DNA of 64,000 bases from the NCBI GenBank assembly GCA_002319795.1, contig DCFU01000024.1, positions 15,123 to 79,122 of the forward strand, read 5' to 3'. Within the stretch, counting starts at the first letter, position 1. Every line of letters begins with the position of its first letter. Source of the DNA: Megamonas sp. UBA1796 (GTDB taxonomy: Bacteria > Bacillota > Negativicutes > Selenomonadales > Selenomonadaceae). A program made the translations under genes and the position numbers. Positions 49,850 to 59,730 of the stretch are shown one piece after another. The notes beneath the pieces are model-generated. The model saw nothing but the letters and a program-made list of their open reading frames with translations. It was not told the origin of the DNA and did no database searches.

Positions 49850-52800
49850 GTCGCTCCCTTCGCGGGAGCGTGGATTGAAATAAACTACGCAGCCGCTTAC
49901 AAAAAGTGCAGCAAACGTCGCTCCCTTCGCGGGAGCGTGGATTGAAATATACCATCACCCCTCGCCTGTTTGTTTTGTAATAATGTCGCTCCCTTCGCGG
50001 GAGCGTGGATTGAAATCGTATAGTTCATTTGCGTCCATAGTGCCATAGATCGTCGCTCCCTTCGCGGGAGCGTGGATTGAAATCATATCCAAATAGGACA
50101 TTATCATTAAATATTTAGGTCGCTCCCTTCGCGGGAGCGTGGATTGAAATCAACAATCTCACCAATGCGCATTCCCGTATGATACGTCGCTCCCTTCGCG
50201 GGAGCGTGGATTGAAATATGAAATTTTTTGACATGGATATAAAAAGCATAGGTCGCTCCCTTCGCGGGAGCGTGGATTGAAATCGCTCCGTGCTGGCAAT
50301 CGTAGATGAGTATCATGCGTCGCTCCCTTCGCGGGAGCGTGGATTGAAATGATTCCAAATAATATATATTTCCATTAAAGCTGATAGGTCGCTCCCTTCG
50401 CGGGAGCGTGGATTGAAATCGTTATTTACTGTTAACATTTTACATTTCTCCTTTGTCGCTCCCTTCGCGGGAGCGTGGATTGAAATCTATGGAGGGGGAG
50501 CCGATACAGTTAACTATATTACGTCGCTCCCTTCGCGGGAGCGTGGATTGAAATCATATTACCCTCCTTAAATACTAAATAGGGCGGTCGTCGCTCCCTT
50601 CGCGGGAGCGTGGATTGAAATCTAGCGCGACCATCGCATCATAGGTAGCCGTGCCTCGTCGCTCCCTTCGCGGGAGCGTGGATTGAAATCCTTAGCCCCA
50701 CCGACTAATTTTGCTGTGAGTGCGTCGCTCCCTTCGCGGGAGCGTGGATTGAAATTACAATATTCAAGATATGTAAAAAATTGAATGGGTGGTCGCTCCC
50801 TTCGCGGGAGCGTGGATTGAAATCTAGCGAGACCATCGGCATCATAGGTAGCCGTGCCTCGTCGCTCCCTTCGCGGGAGCGTGGATTGAAATTCATATGC
50901 AACCTGTCCAGCTTTGACGGATAACTGGTCGCTCCCTTCGCGGGAGCGTGGATTGAAATATTGAACGTATGTATAATATGGGAAATGAATATCTACTGTC
51001 GCTCCCTTCGCGGGAGCGTGGATTGAAATCGCTCCGTGCTGGCAATCGTTGATGAGTACCATGCAGTCGCTCCCTTCGCGGGAGCGTGGATTGAAATCAG
51101 TAGGATATTGCTCTGGCTTTTACTGGATATCGTCGCTCCCTTCGCGGGAGCGTGGATTGAAATAGTTTGGCTATCGACTGGCTTACCGTTTTCCCCGCGT
51201 CGCTCCCTTCGCGGGAGCGTGGATTGAAATACATGTCTCAAGACGCTCGCAGAATCGTTGGGGAAGTCGCTCCCTTCGCGGGAGCGTGGATTGAAATCAT
51301 CTAGATATAGCTCAGCAACGCCGTTTGTACTGTCGCTCCCTTCGCGGGAGCGTGGATTGAAATAATTTCATTCCTCCTCGTTATTATCTCATTTGCAAGT
51401 CGCTCCCTTCGCGGGAGCGTGGATTGAAATACCTGTGGCATTTAATCCGCCAGGAGAGCGTCCAAGTCGCTCCCTTCGCGGGAGCGTGGATTGAAATCTG
51501 TCATGCTTGATCAAGATGGGCAGTACCAAGCATGTCGCTCCCTTCGCGGGAGCGTGGATTGAAATTCCTACGCGGACTGCCTATCGAAATGTCTTGTACT
51601 GTCGCTCCCTTCGCGGGAGCGTGGATTGAAATCTGTCATGCTTGATCAAGATGGGCAGTACCAAGCATGTCGCTCCCTTCGCGGGAGCGTGGATTGAAAT
51701 TGCTGGCTATGACTACAATGCCATTGGGCAAGATGTCGCTCCCTTCGCGGGAGCGTGGATTGAAATTCAAGGACATTCCATATGAATTAATGGTAATCAA
51801 TGTCGCTCCCTTCGCGGGAGCGTGGATTGAAATTTGCATTGACGCATGGTGGCAGTCTGGCGGAGTGCGTCGCTCCCTTCGCGGGAGCGTGGATTGAAAT
51901 TGGGTTTGATGTTGGAACATGGGCAGATTAAAAGGTCGCTCCCTTCGCGGGAGCGTGGATTGAAATTGGCGGATTAACGACCAATATATTTTATAGTGGG
52001 GTCGCTCCCTTCGCGGGAGCGTGGATTGAAATTCATGTAGAATTGGACGATGGCAAACGTAGTCGTATGTCGCTCCCTTCGCGGGAGCGTGGATTGAAAT
52101 CCATAGGCTTAATACCCACGACTGCACCTTTGCGAGTCGCTCCCTTCGCGGGAGCGTGGATTGAAATAAGAAGGATTAAAGGAGGTGCGACATGGCTCAT
52201 GACGTCGCTCCCTTCGCGGGAGCGTGGATTGAAATCATGCTACAATCCCCCATATTTAATAATAAAGTCGTCGCTCCCTTCGCGGGAGCGTGGATTGAAA
52301 TAAAACATGTGTGGCAATTTACGTGGTGCGGTTGGGTCGCTCCCTTCGCGGGAGCGTGGATTGAAATATCATAAAATGCCAAGCGAAATTTATTGGTTAC
52401 CCGTCGCTCCCTTCGCGGGAGCGTGGATTGAAATCGTATCGTAGCCGATGCAATTAGTTTTGATATAGTCGCTCCCTTCGCGGGAGCGTGGATTGAAATC
52501 ATTATCATTGTCAGTGTGCATCCCACCGTAAGGGTCGCTCCCTTCGCGGGAGCGTGGATTGAAATATATACGGCTAATTGTTTGGCTGATGCACTGCGGA
52601 CGTCGCTCCCTTCGCGGGAGCGTGGATTGAAATTGCTATATGTCGTATATTGATCAATTAATGTTTCGTCGCTCCCTTCGCGGGAGCGTGGATTGAAATC
52701 AAACCGCAGATATACAGGTGAGGGAATGCTTGCGTCGCTCCCTTCGCGGGAGCGTGGATTGAAATATAACAGCAAGACCGATACCATATTTCTGCGTATC

Positions 52801-54712
52801 GTCGCTCCCTTCGCGGGAGCGTGGATTGAAATTTATGCGCATCGACCGTCTGGAGCGTATCAATAAAGTCGCTCCCTTCGCGGGAGCGTGGATTGAAATA
52901 GGGAACAAAATATGAAATTGGAAAACTTACGGCCTGTCGCTCCCTTCGCGGGAGCGTGGATTGAAATCTTGTAAAAGTAATAGAGTTGCTCACAATGCGT
53001 CAGTCGCTCCCTTCGCGGGAGCGTGGATTGAAATAGTACATCACAGGGGACGGTTGACGTATTGGATGCGGTCGTTCCCTTCGCGGGAGCGTGGATTGAA
53101 ATTACGGATAGAGGAAAACACGTATGAACGTGTTCCGTCGCTCCCTTCGCGGGAGCGTGGATTGAAATAGCCTTTAAAGTCGCATAATCTGCCTTTATCC
53201 CAGGTCGCTCCCTTCGCGGGAGCGTGGATTGAAATTTGGACAACTGGCAAAGTTGATGCAAACGGGATTTGTCGCTCCCTTCGCGGGAGCGTGGATTGAA
53301 ATCATAAAAATCACCCCTGCGATACCGTGCTACTACTGTCGCTCCCTTCGCGGGAGCGTGGATTGAAATTGTTTGCGAAGTCTGAACCTACAATTAAAAG
53401 TGCAAGTCGCTCCCTTCGCGGGAGCGTGGATTGAAATTCGACGAATGGACAAAGGTAATCTGCACCGATAAGGTCGCTCCCTTCGCGGGAGCGTGGATTG
53501 AAATAGGTTTTAAAAGGAAAGTGTGAAGCTGTAAGTTTGTCGCTCCCTTCGCGGGAGCGTGGATTGAAATTAATTACACCACTTCCGCTATTTAGCACTT
53601 GTACAGTCGCTCCCTTCGCGGGAGCGTGGATTGAAATATCAACAGGAGTTTTGTTGTCCGTCATATAATCGGCGTCGCTCCCTTCGCGGGAGCGTGGATT
53701 GAAATGAGTATAATAAAGCAATAACATTTGCCGTATATCTAGTCGCTCCCTTCGCGGGAGCGTGGATTGAAATACGGACAATAGCAACATGGTTTCCACG
53801 AATGTTATGTCGCTCCCTTCGCGGGAGCGTGGATTGAAATCCAGGAATCCATAGATGAGTTCCTCCGGAATAATAGTCGCTCCCTTCGCGGGAGCGTGGA
53901 TTGAAATTACATTGTCCGCAAACAAAGTTGGCGGCTGTGATATGTCGCTCCCTTCGCGGGAGCGTGGATTGAAATATGACCTACTGGCTTACAGCCAATA
54001 CCAGTCGGATGTCGCTCCCTTCGCGGGAGCATGGATTGAAATTGCATGATAATAATCTTACGGCGGATCCGCATTGCGTCGCTCCCTTCGCGGGAGCGTG
54101 GATTGAAATTCTTGTTGCCGGAAATAATAGAGGCAATGCCCGAAGTCGCTCCCTTCGCGGGAGCGTGGATTGAAATACTATTTGGTGCAAATGGTCAGCC
54201 TCTTGAAGTAAGTCGCTCCCTTCGCGGGAGCGTGGATTGAAATAGGTGACACATGCTTGGCGGGGTGTAAAAGGTATACGTCGCTCCCTTCGCGGGAGCG
54301 TGGATTGAAATTTGAGGAAATCATCGTTGACCTGGGCCTTGAGGATGTCGCTCCCTTCGCGGGAGCGTGGATTGAAATCACATAAAGGCGACTCGATTGA
54401 AGATAGTGTTTGGTCGCTCCCTTCGCGGGAGCGTGGATTGAAATTTTGGTGTTTCAGCAGAGAAGAATATCGCGGACGTGTCGCTCCCTTCGCGGGAGCG
54501 TGGATTGAAATAGTTTTTAGAGGAGGTGATAGTGTGTTTGATGGAGGTCGCTCCCTTCGCGGGAGCGTGGATCGAAATCCCAGGAGGCCCTTACGGTCCC
54601 CATCATGCTGCATGTCGCTCCCTTCGCGGGAGCGTGGATTGAAATTACGGAGAAAAAAGCTATTGGTATAATACTGAAAAGTCGCTCCCTTCGCCGGAGT
54701 GTGGATTGAAAG
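49850..54712 (+). CRISPR. Type I-C CRISPR array, 73 repeats and 72 spacers
   Basis: I counted 73 copies of a 32-bp repeat that opens GTCGCTCCCTTCGC and closes GTGGATTGAAAT. CGCTCCC and GGGAGCG form a 7-bp hairpin with a 5-nt loop, and the 3' tail is the classic ATTGAAAT crRNA handle. Spacers are 33-38 nt. Variants: repeat at 53071 (C to T at base 5), 54011 (GCATGG), 54547 (ATCGAAAT), and the terminal repeat 54681-54712 (several changes). One spacer pair is exactly duplicated (51498-51533 and 51633-51668). Two pairs are near-identical (50284-50318 with 51030-51065, and 50622-50657 with 50824-50860). The minus-strand open frames across the array are artefacts of repeat periodicity. Confidence 0.98.
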
Positions 54713-54770
54713 GCAAGGATATAGTGGCATATACGGAGCTTGCGAGCAAAGTGGAACTGTAATTTTATAA

Positions 54771-54813
54771 ATAAACTCCCTTGAAAATAAATGAATATTT
54801 CAAGGGAGTTTAT
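54771..54813 (+). terminator. Hairpin after the CRISPR array
   Basis: Arms 54771-54789 and 54796-54813 pair over 18 bp with one bulged base and a 6-nt loop. Only TTTAT lies at the 3' edge. It probably ends or stabilises array transcripts. Confidence 0.5.
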
Positions 54814-54897
54814 CATGGATACTGTTAAAGTTGTAATATTTTCTTCTGCAGGAACGTGCTATACTTAGAGAAAATGGGGCTGATGGTGGAGGGTATA

Positions 54898-56052
54898 ATG
54901 GAAAAGGTCATTATCAAAAAGTGTAGCTCTTATGATTATAAAGAAGTAGAAACAGCGGTTTTTTCCAGTATGGAATACTGTCCTGTATTAAGAACAAAGG
55001 AAAAAAAGACGGGGAAGGCTTTGCTCAAGGTAAACTTGTTGAAAAAAAACGTACCGGAAGATGCAGTGACAACGCATCCGGCAGTTGTAGAAGCAGCGGT
55101 CCGATATCTGCAAAATTTTGGGTGGAAGGTTATCATTGGAGACAGTCCGGGCGGGCCTTTTTATAAAAAACGCATGGAAGAGATCTATAGAGCAAGTGGA
55201 ATGCTAAAGGTTGCTGAAGCTACAGGCTGTGAACTGAATTATGACATAACTTCGGTAGAAGTGAAAAACGAAAAAGCGGCAAAGCTGAAATCAATGGAAA
55301 TTATTCGTGTGGTGACTGAGGTGGACCTGATTGTTTCCATTGCTAAATTTAAAACGCATTGTATGATGCTGTATACGGGCGGCGTTAAAAATTTATTTGG
55401 AGTTATACCGGGGTTGACGAAGGCAGAATATCATTTTAAAATGCATACGGCAGAAAACTTTGCGGATCATCTGGTTGATATTTGCGAATATATTCGGCCG
55501 GATTTTACTCTGATTGATGCGATTGAAGGCATGGAAGGAAATGGGCCTTCTTCAGGAACAAAACGCCATGTTGGACTGTTGCTGGCGGCTGAAAATCCCT
55601 ATGCGCTCGATACCGTTGGCACCTATATTATGGATATGGATCCTCTTATGGTACCCACGGTTCAAGCTGCCAGAAGACGCGGATTGTTTAATGGTGAACT
55701 GGCAGATATAAAAATAGCGGGGGATGATGTTGAAACAATTCCGGTAGTTCCATTTAAACGGCCGACTTCCATTAAGAAAAGTTTGATCAGTGGGATTGTT
55801 CCCCGTAAGGTGGAAACGTTTTTTATCAAGTCTTTACGGCCAAAACCAATTTTTCATCATGAAAAATGTATTTCCTGTGGCGATTGCCGGCGGGGCTGTC
55901 CAGCACAAATCATTGAGATGAAAAATGGAAAACCTGTTGCCAATCTGGAAAAGTGTATCAGTTGCTTTTGCTGCCATGAACTATGCCCAGCCAAAGCCAT
56001 TGATATTAAAGTGCACTGGCTGCATAGAATATTGTTTGGCAATAAACGATAG
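54898..56052 (+). CDS. DUF362 domain protein with C-terminal 4Fe-4S ferredoxin
   Basis: 384-residue cytoplasmic protein. The N-terminal 280 residues match the DUF362 pattern: LLKVNLLKKNVPEDAVTTHP (part), VIIGDSPGGP, SIAKFKTHCMMLYTGGVKNLFG (part) and DAIEGMEGNGP. The last 60 residues hold two cluster motifs, CISCGDCRRGCP and CISCFCCHELCP. DUF362-ferredoxin proteins are common in anaerobes; their biochemical role is not established. Start: ATG 54898 has GGTGGAGGG six bases upstream; GTG 54856 would add 14 residues without a ribosome site. It stands alone between the array and a convergent GNAT gene. Confidence 0.85.
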   Translation: MEKVIIKKCSSYDYKEVETAVFSSMEYCPVLRTKEKKTGKALLKVNLLKKNVPEDAVTTHPAVVEAAVRYLQNFGWKVIIGDSPGGPFYKKRMEEIYRASGMLKVAEATGCELNYDITSVEVKNEKAAKLKSMEIIRVVTEVDLIVSIAKFKTHCMMLYTGGVKNLFGVIPGLTKAEYHFKMHTAENFADHLVDICEYIRPDFTLIDAIEGMEGNGPSSGTKRHVGLLLAAENPYALDTVGTYIMDMDPLMVPTVQAARRRGLFNGELADIKIAGDDVETIPVVPFKRPTSIKKSLISGIVPRKVETFFIKSLRPKPIFHHEKCISCGDCRRGCPAQIIEMKNGKPVANLEKCISCFCCHELCPAKAIDIKVHWLHRILFGNKR

Positions 56053-56088
56053 AATTTACAGCTTTGTTTTACTTTGCTGAAGCGTGAT

Positions 56089-56583
56089 TCATGGTTTAAG
56101 AGCATAGGAATAGAATCTCGTATCCACAGTCATAAGAGGAAAAGTATCGGGCAGCATATCTTTTTCTATTCGCTTAAAACCATTTTTCTCGTAAAAACGA
56201 TGTGCTGCTAAGAATTTTTCCGTAGTGCCTAAATAAATCTTATTGATATTGTGTCTGGCAGACCAAGTCATCAAGGACTGTAACAATAATCCTGCTATGC
56301 CGTGTTGCTTTCCCCGGAATTCCTGCTGGACGAACATCTTACGTAAAGCTCCCTGGCGATGCTTGATATCTATTAAGGCGATAATTCCAACCAGCTGTTT
56401 GTCATAACAGGCTATCCAGAAGTTACCATTCCCTGTTTGATAAAAATCAGGGATTTTCTCCAGATCTGGTTGATCGTCTTTGGTAATAGGAATATAAAAT
56501 TCTTCCCGCTGGATATGCAAAATTAAATCTATTACAGCTTGCTTATAGTCATTCGTGTATTCTTTTATGGTTATTTCCCCCAT
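56089..56583 (-). CDS. GNAT-family N-acetyltransferase
   Basis: 164-residue acetyltransferase. Acetyl-CoA site: RKMFVQQEFRGKQHGIAGLLL (RKMFV, then the Q/R-x-x-G-x-G/A-like RGKQHGIAG). NINKIYLGTTEKFLAAHRFYEKNGF (part) is the typical C-terminal strand-helix. This type is often fused to, or paired with, a MarR regulator, as here: the MarR gene lies 16 bases upstream on the same strand. Start: ATG 56583 has AAAGGAAA seven bases upstream. The acceptor is unknown. Confidence 0.88.
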   Translation of the reverse strand: MGEITIKEYTNDYKQAVIDLILHIQREEFYIPITKDDQPDLEKIPDFYQTGNGNFWIACYDKQLVGIIALIDIKHRQGALRKMFVQQEFRGKQHGIAGLLLQSLMTWSARHNINKIYLGTTEKFLAAHRFYEKNGFKRIEKDMLPDTFPLMTVDTRFYSYALKP

Positions 56584-56599
56584 GATATTATTTCCTTTC

Positions 56600-57064
56600 C
56601 TATTTGTTGCCTGCACTATAATTTTTTAGTTCGTGCCATTCAGAGGATATGTTTTCGCTCATTTTCCCAAGTAATTTACAAATCGTGCTTCTTTCTTCGC
56701 TGTTTAATCCAGTCAAACATAGTTCGATATTCTTATTTTCTTCCTGAATGATATATTCGTAAATATCTTTTGCTCTATCCGATGGAAATAGACACCAACC
56801 TCTGCTATCTTTATGGTTTCGTTCTCGTAATATGTAGTCTTCTTTCATAAGCTTCTGTACAGCTTTGGTCGTCGTTGCCTTATCTACTTTAAGAAGATTG
56901 GATAATTCCATGAGGCCTATTCCAGGATGCTCGCAAATACGGGTTAAAAAAATAAACTGTCCTCTTTGCAGATGAATTTCCCGGTATGTTATGTCACTGA
57001 TAGATTGAATGCAACGTGCCAGTGTTCCAACTTCGCGAAGAACGACACTTTCCAGGTTAATAAT
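56600..57064 (-). CDS. MarR-family transcriptional regulator with anomalous start
   Basis: Winged-helix regulator of about 154 residues. Reading the frame upstream of the internal ATG (56911) gives a full MarR N-terminus: LESVVLREVG, ARCIQSISDITYREIHLQRG (part), QFIFLTRICEHPGIGLMELSN (part), then the recognition helix KVDKATTTKAVQKL and the wing RERNHKDSRG. No ATG, GTG or TTG exists in frame at the expected place. Either ATT at 57064 is used, with GGGAG nine bases upstream, or the ATG at 57071, one base out of frame, was the original start and an extra A follows it. Starting at 56911 would remove about 50 residues, including helix 1 needed for dimerisation. Its own promoter carries a perfect operator-like palindrome. 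Confidence 0.75.
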   Translation of the reverse strand: MINLESVVLREVGTLARCIQSISDITYREIHLQRGQFIFLTRICEHPGIGLMELSNLLKVDKATTTKAVQKLMKEDYILRERNHKDSRGWCLFPSDRAKDIYEYIIQEENKNIELCLTGLNSEERSTICKLLGKMSENISSEWHELKNYSAGNK

Positions 57065-57083
57065 ATTTCATTTCTCCCTTCGT

Positions 57084-57119
57084 GTATTATTTTAGTTGAA
57101 CTTTCAACTAAAATAATAC
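57084..57119. promoter_or_regulatory. Perfect 17-bp palindrome, candidate MarR operator
   Basis: Arms 57084-57100 and 57103-57119 are exact complements around CT, centred on TAGTTGAA/TTCAACTA. It covers the -10 box and start point of the MarR-GNAT promoter, so binding there would block transcription: autorepression is the natural reading. Confidence 0.8.
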
Positions 57120-57141
57120 AGCAGCAAAGTTTCAATGTCAA
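57113..57141 (-). promoter_or_regulatory. Promoter of the MarR-GNAT operon
   Basis: On the minus strand TTGACA (57136-57141), a 17-bp spacer and TATTAT (57113-57118), close to consensus and overlapped by the palindrome. Confidence 0.75.
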
Positions 57142-57358
57142 CTCTGTTGCTGTGAAATTAAATGCTTATATATTTTTCCTTGTTGCATCGGCAATTCTGG
57201 CAACACGCTTGCCTTAATACTAGATGCATGAAGATGTTTCTTTGCTGTAGTAATGTACTAGATAAAGTAAGTAGTGCGCACATTTCAAGGGAAAGCTATG
57301 GTACGCTATGCGCATGATTTGCCGAAATACCTGAAATACATACACGGAGGAAAATCAG

Positions 57359-58207
57359 ATGCTCAAAACGATAAAAAACACTTTATTATTTCGATACGTA
57401 ACGGAAGTTATCATCCGCTATCAAGCCGATGACTTGCCGGGAATGAGTGCACAAATCACTTATTACTTGATTTTAGCATTTTTCCCATTTTTAATTTTTG
57501 TAATCAATCTGCTCAGCTTCACTACTTTTTCCAGTGAAACATTCGTTACAAATATAAACATACTCTTACCAACGGATACTGGTATTTTAATCGAAAAGCT
57601 ATTAATCGAGACGGTACAGGCTAAAAGTAAAACACTGCTAATCTTAGGCATGCTTGGTAGTCTTTGGGCAGCATCCAAAGGGATTAGGGGCTTGATGCAA
57701 GGTCTCAACAAAGCTTACACTGTTGAAGAAACACGTCATTTCACCAAGCTTTATCTGATTGCACTGATTGGAACCTTCGGCGTAGCGCTCATGATCTTAT
57801 TCGATTTTACCTTAGTCGTCTTTGGCAAGCTTCTTGGCGCATATCTATTTGAACTAGTCGGAGGCCAAGCTTTCTTTTATACAATCTGGGCAACGGTTCG
57901 TTATGCAATTCCCTTCTCTTTAATGCTGCTCACATTTTACCTGCTCTATGCCTATGTCCCAAATAAAAAATTGAAATCGGCTGAGCTTATTCTTGGCTCT
58001 GTTTTTACTTCCGTGGGCTGGCTCAGTGCCTCACTCTTATTTTCTTTTTATGTAAATATGTTTACCAATTACGAGAAAATATATGGCAGCATCGGTGGTA
58101 TTATTGCCCTGATAACCTGGATCTATTTAAGTACCTTAATCATCCTGCTTGGTGGAGAATTAATTGCGATTCATGCTCGTTTCAAAAACTTTTCCCAAAA
58201 AAAATAA
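57359..58207 (+). CDS. YihY/BrkB-family membrane protein (formerly annotated RNase BN)
   Basis: 282-residue inner-membrane protein with about six helices. Family motifs: DDLPGMSAQITYYLILAFFPFLIF (short pieces DDLPGMSAQITYY and LAFFPFLIF), ASKGIRGLMQGLNKAY, YAYVPNKKLK and YEKIYGSIGGIIALITWIYLS (part), then GGELIAIHAR. The function of this family is unknown; transport has been suggested. Ribosome site ACGGAGGAAA lies seven bases before ATG 57359. A terminator follows directly. Confidence 0.9.
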   Translation: MLKTIKNTLLFRYVTEVIIRYQADDLPGMSAQITYYLILAFFPFLIFVINLLSFTTFSSETFVTNINILLPTDTGILIEKLLIETVQAKSKTLLILGMLGSLWAASKGIRGLMQGLNKAYTVEETRHFTKLYLIALIGTFGVALMILFDFTLVVFGKLLGAYLFELVGGQAFFYTIWATVRYAIPFSLMLLTFYLLYAYVPNKKLKSAELILGSVFTSVGWLSASLLFSFYVNMFTNYEKIYGSIGGIIALITWIYLSTLIILLGGELIAIHARFKNFSQKK

Positions 58208-58242
58208 TGAGGTTGTTTGTATAAAATAGCCTCATTATTTTT
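58204..58242 (+). terminator. Terminator of the YihY-family gene
   Basis: A 9-bp stem (58204-58212 with 58230-58238) followed by TTTTTAAATTT; the stem begins within the stop codon. Confidence 0.75.
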
Positions 58243-58421
58243 AAATTTATAGCATTTTATCGTTTTTGGCGTAAGCCAATAATATGAAGGCAAAGTATGA
58301 GAACGATTCTCTTTTGTCGTATTGCAAAAGAACTATAGGATGCAGAGCTTGCAAGCGCGAAGAAGTACAGCTAAATAGTAATGCAAGAAAAGTTAACAAA
58401 AAGATGCAACACCCAATACCT

Positions 58422-58457
58422 CATTGTATGGCTGGCAAAGTTGGCAGCCATACAATG
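58422..58457 (-). terminator. Hairpin after the LacY-type gene
   Basis: A 13-bp stem (58422-58434 with 58445-58457) 14 bases after the minus-strand stop; no T tract follows, so it may act as a weak terminator or RNA end stabiliser. Confidence 0.5.
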
Positions 58458-58470
58458 AAGTAATGAAAGA

Positions 58471-59709
58471 CTACTCGATAACAGGCACAGGAATAGATTT
58501 TTTATCGTTTTTCAGAGTACAGCAACTGATTAAAGTAATGGTCAGAACACTAAGGGCAAGGAAAAGATAAGTGTATTGAAACCCAAAATTAGCATACATT
58601 CCGCCAGCGATAGAGGAAAAAATAACCACGGAGCCTTGTTTGGCAAAATTAAATCCCAGGAGATAAATTGTCGCAGATAATCGTACATCGAATATGCTGG
58701 TAATATATTTCATAACAGAGACCAACATCAGCGGCATTTCAAAGGCAGCAATCAGTCGAAACGCTGATAAAAGAATTGGTGTGGTGAAAACAGCACTGCC
58801 AGCGATACGGATGAAGGTCAAAAATCCAAATAACAGCAGCCCCTTTTTGGCGCCAATTTTATTGACAAAAGCAGGGGCAAATATCATAAGCACAGCTTCT
58901 AAAGCCGTCTGCGTAGCGCAGAGCTTACTGAAAATATTGATACCGATTTCTTTACTATTGAAGAAGGTAACATAATAGTTGGGAAATTGCTGGTCAAAAA
59001 CATCGTAAATGGATGCTGTTCCGATAATAATAAGAGCAAAAAACCAAAAATCCTTTAATTTCAGAATATGCAGAACATCTTTTTTACAAATGCTGGATGC
59101 TGCCGCTAATTCTTGTTTTGCAAGTCGTTCATTCGTGTCTTTAACCCGGGCTGTATACAAAAGCAGACAAAGAAAAATCGCTGACAGGCTGCCAAACCAA
59201 AAAATACTGTCCGGGTTTTTTATATAAAGTATTCCACCGATGAAAGTTGCTGTTGCACCGGCAATAGAGCCAAAAAGACGAACATGTCCGTATTCAAAGC
59301 CATTTTTTCGGCTGACTTTTTCAATATAAGATTCTACAACGCCGACACCACCAAAAAAACAAAGACTCAGGTAAGCACTGCCAATGAGTGCTCCGGCAAC
59401 AATATTGTATTGAAGAAGACCTGCAAAGATAAAGCTGAAAAACGGCCCCATAAAGAGCAGTGCGATAGCAATCAGGGCAAAAAGAGTTTTCTTAAAGCGG
59501 AGCTTATCCTGAATATAGCCAAAGAATGGTTGATAACATAACGCTAATAAAGACATAGAAGAAAATACAAAACCTGATTCTGATTCATTGAGATGGGCAG
59601 TATCCTTTAGCCAAATTGGCAGAAATGCCAAAACAACAGCCCAAATAATAAAATAAAAATAGAATAAGCCACCAAAATTCATAAAGTCACGATTTAATAT
59701 TTTGTTCAT
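58471..59709 (-). CDS. LacY/CscB/RafB-type oligosaccharide:H+ symporter (MFS)
   Basis: 412-residue MFS permease with 12 helices. The N-terminus FYFYFIIWAVVLAFLPIWL, the loop 2-3 motif GYIQDKLRFKKTLF, and EYGHVRLFGSIAGA mark the OHS/LacY family, which imports di- and oligosaccharides with protons. It lies 21 bases after a GH43 glycosidase on the same strand, so the pair imports and hydrolyses an oligosaccharide, probably arabinose- or xylose-containing. The ArsR-type regulator divergent from the glycosidase is the probable controller. ATG 59709 follows ACAGGAGCATACGT (AGGAG). Confidence 0.88.
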   Translation of the reverse strand: MNKILNRDFMNFGGLFYFYFIIWAVVLAFLPIWLKDTAHLNESESGFVFSSMSLLALCYQPFFGYIQDKLRFKKTLFALIAIALLFMGPFFSFIFAGLLQYNIVAGALIGSAYLSLCFFGGVGVVESYIEKVSRKNGFEYGHVRLFGSIAGATATFIGGILYIKNPDSIFWFGSLSAIFLCLLLYTARVKDTNERLAKQELAAASSICKKDVLHILKLKDFWFFALIIIGTASIYDVFDQQFPNYYVTFFNSKEIGINIFSKLCATQTALEAVLMIFAPAFVNKIGAKKGLLLFGFLTFIRIAGSAVFTTPILLSAFRLIAAFEMPLMLVSVMKYITSIFDVRLSATIYLLGFNFAKQGSVVIFSSIAGGMYANFGFQYTYLFLALSVLTITLISCCTLKNDKKSIPVPVIE

Positions 59710-59730
59710 TACGTATGCTCCTGTTCTATA

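Noticed and set aside
49850..54712. Many open frames of 60-250 codons across the array with recurring peptides such as ISIHAPAKGAT and LPSRERGLK
   Set aside because: They are translations of the 32-bp repeat in different frames; period and boundaries follow the CRISPR units, and none has a ribosome site or independent start.
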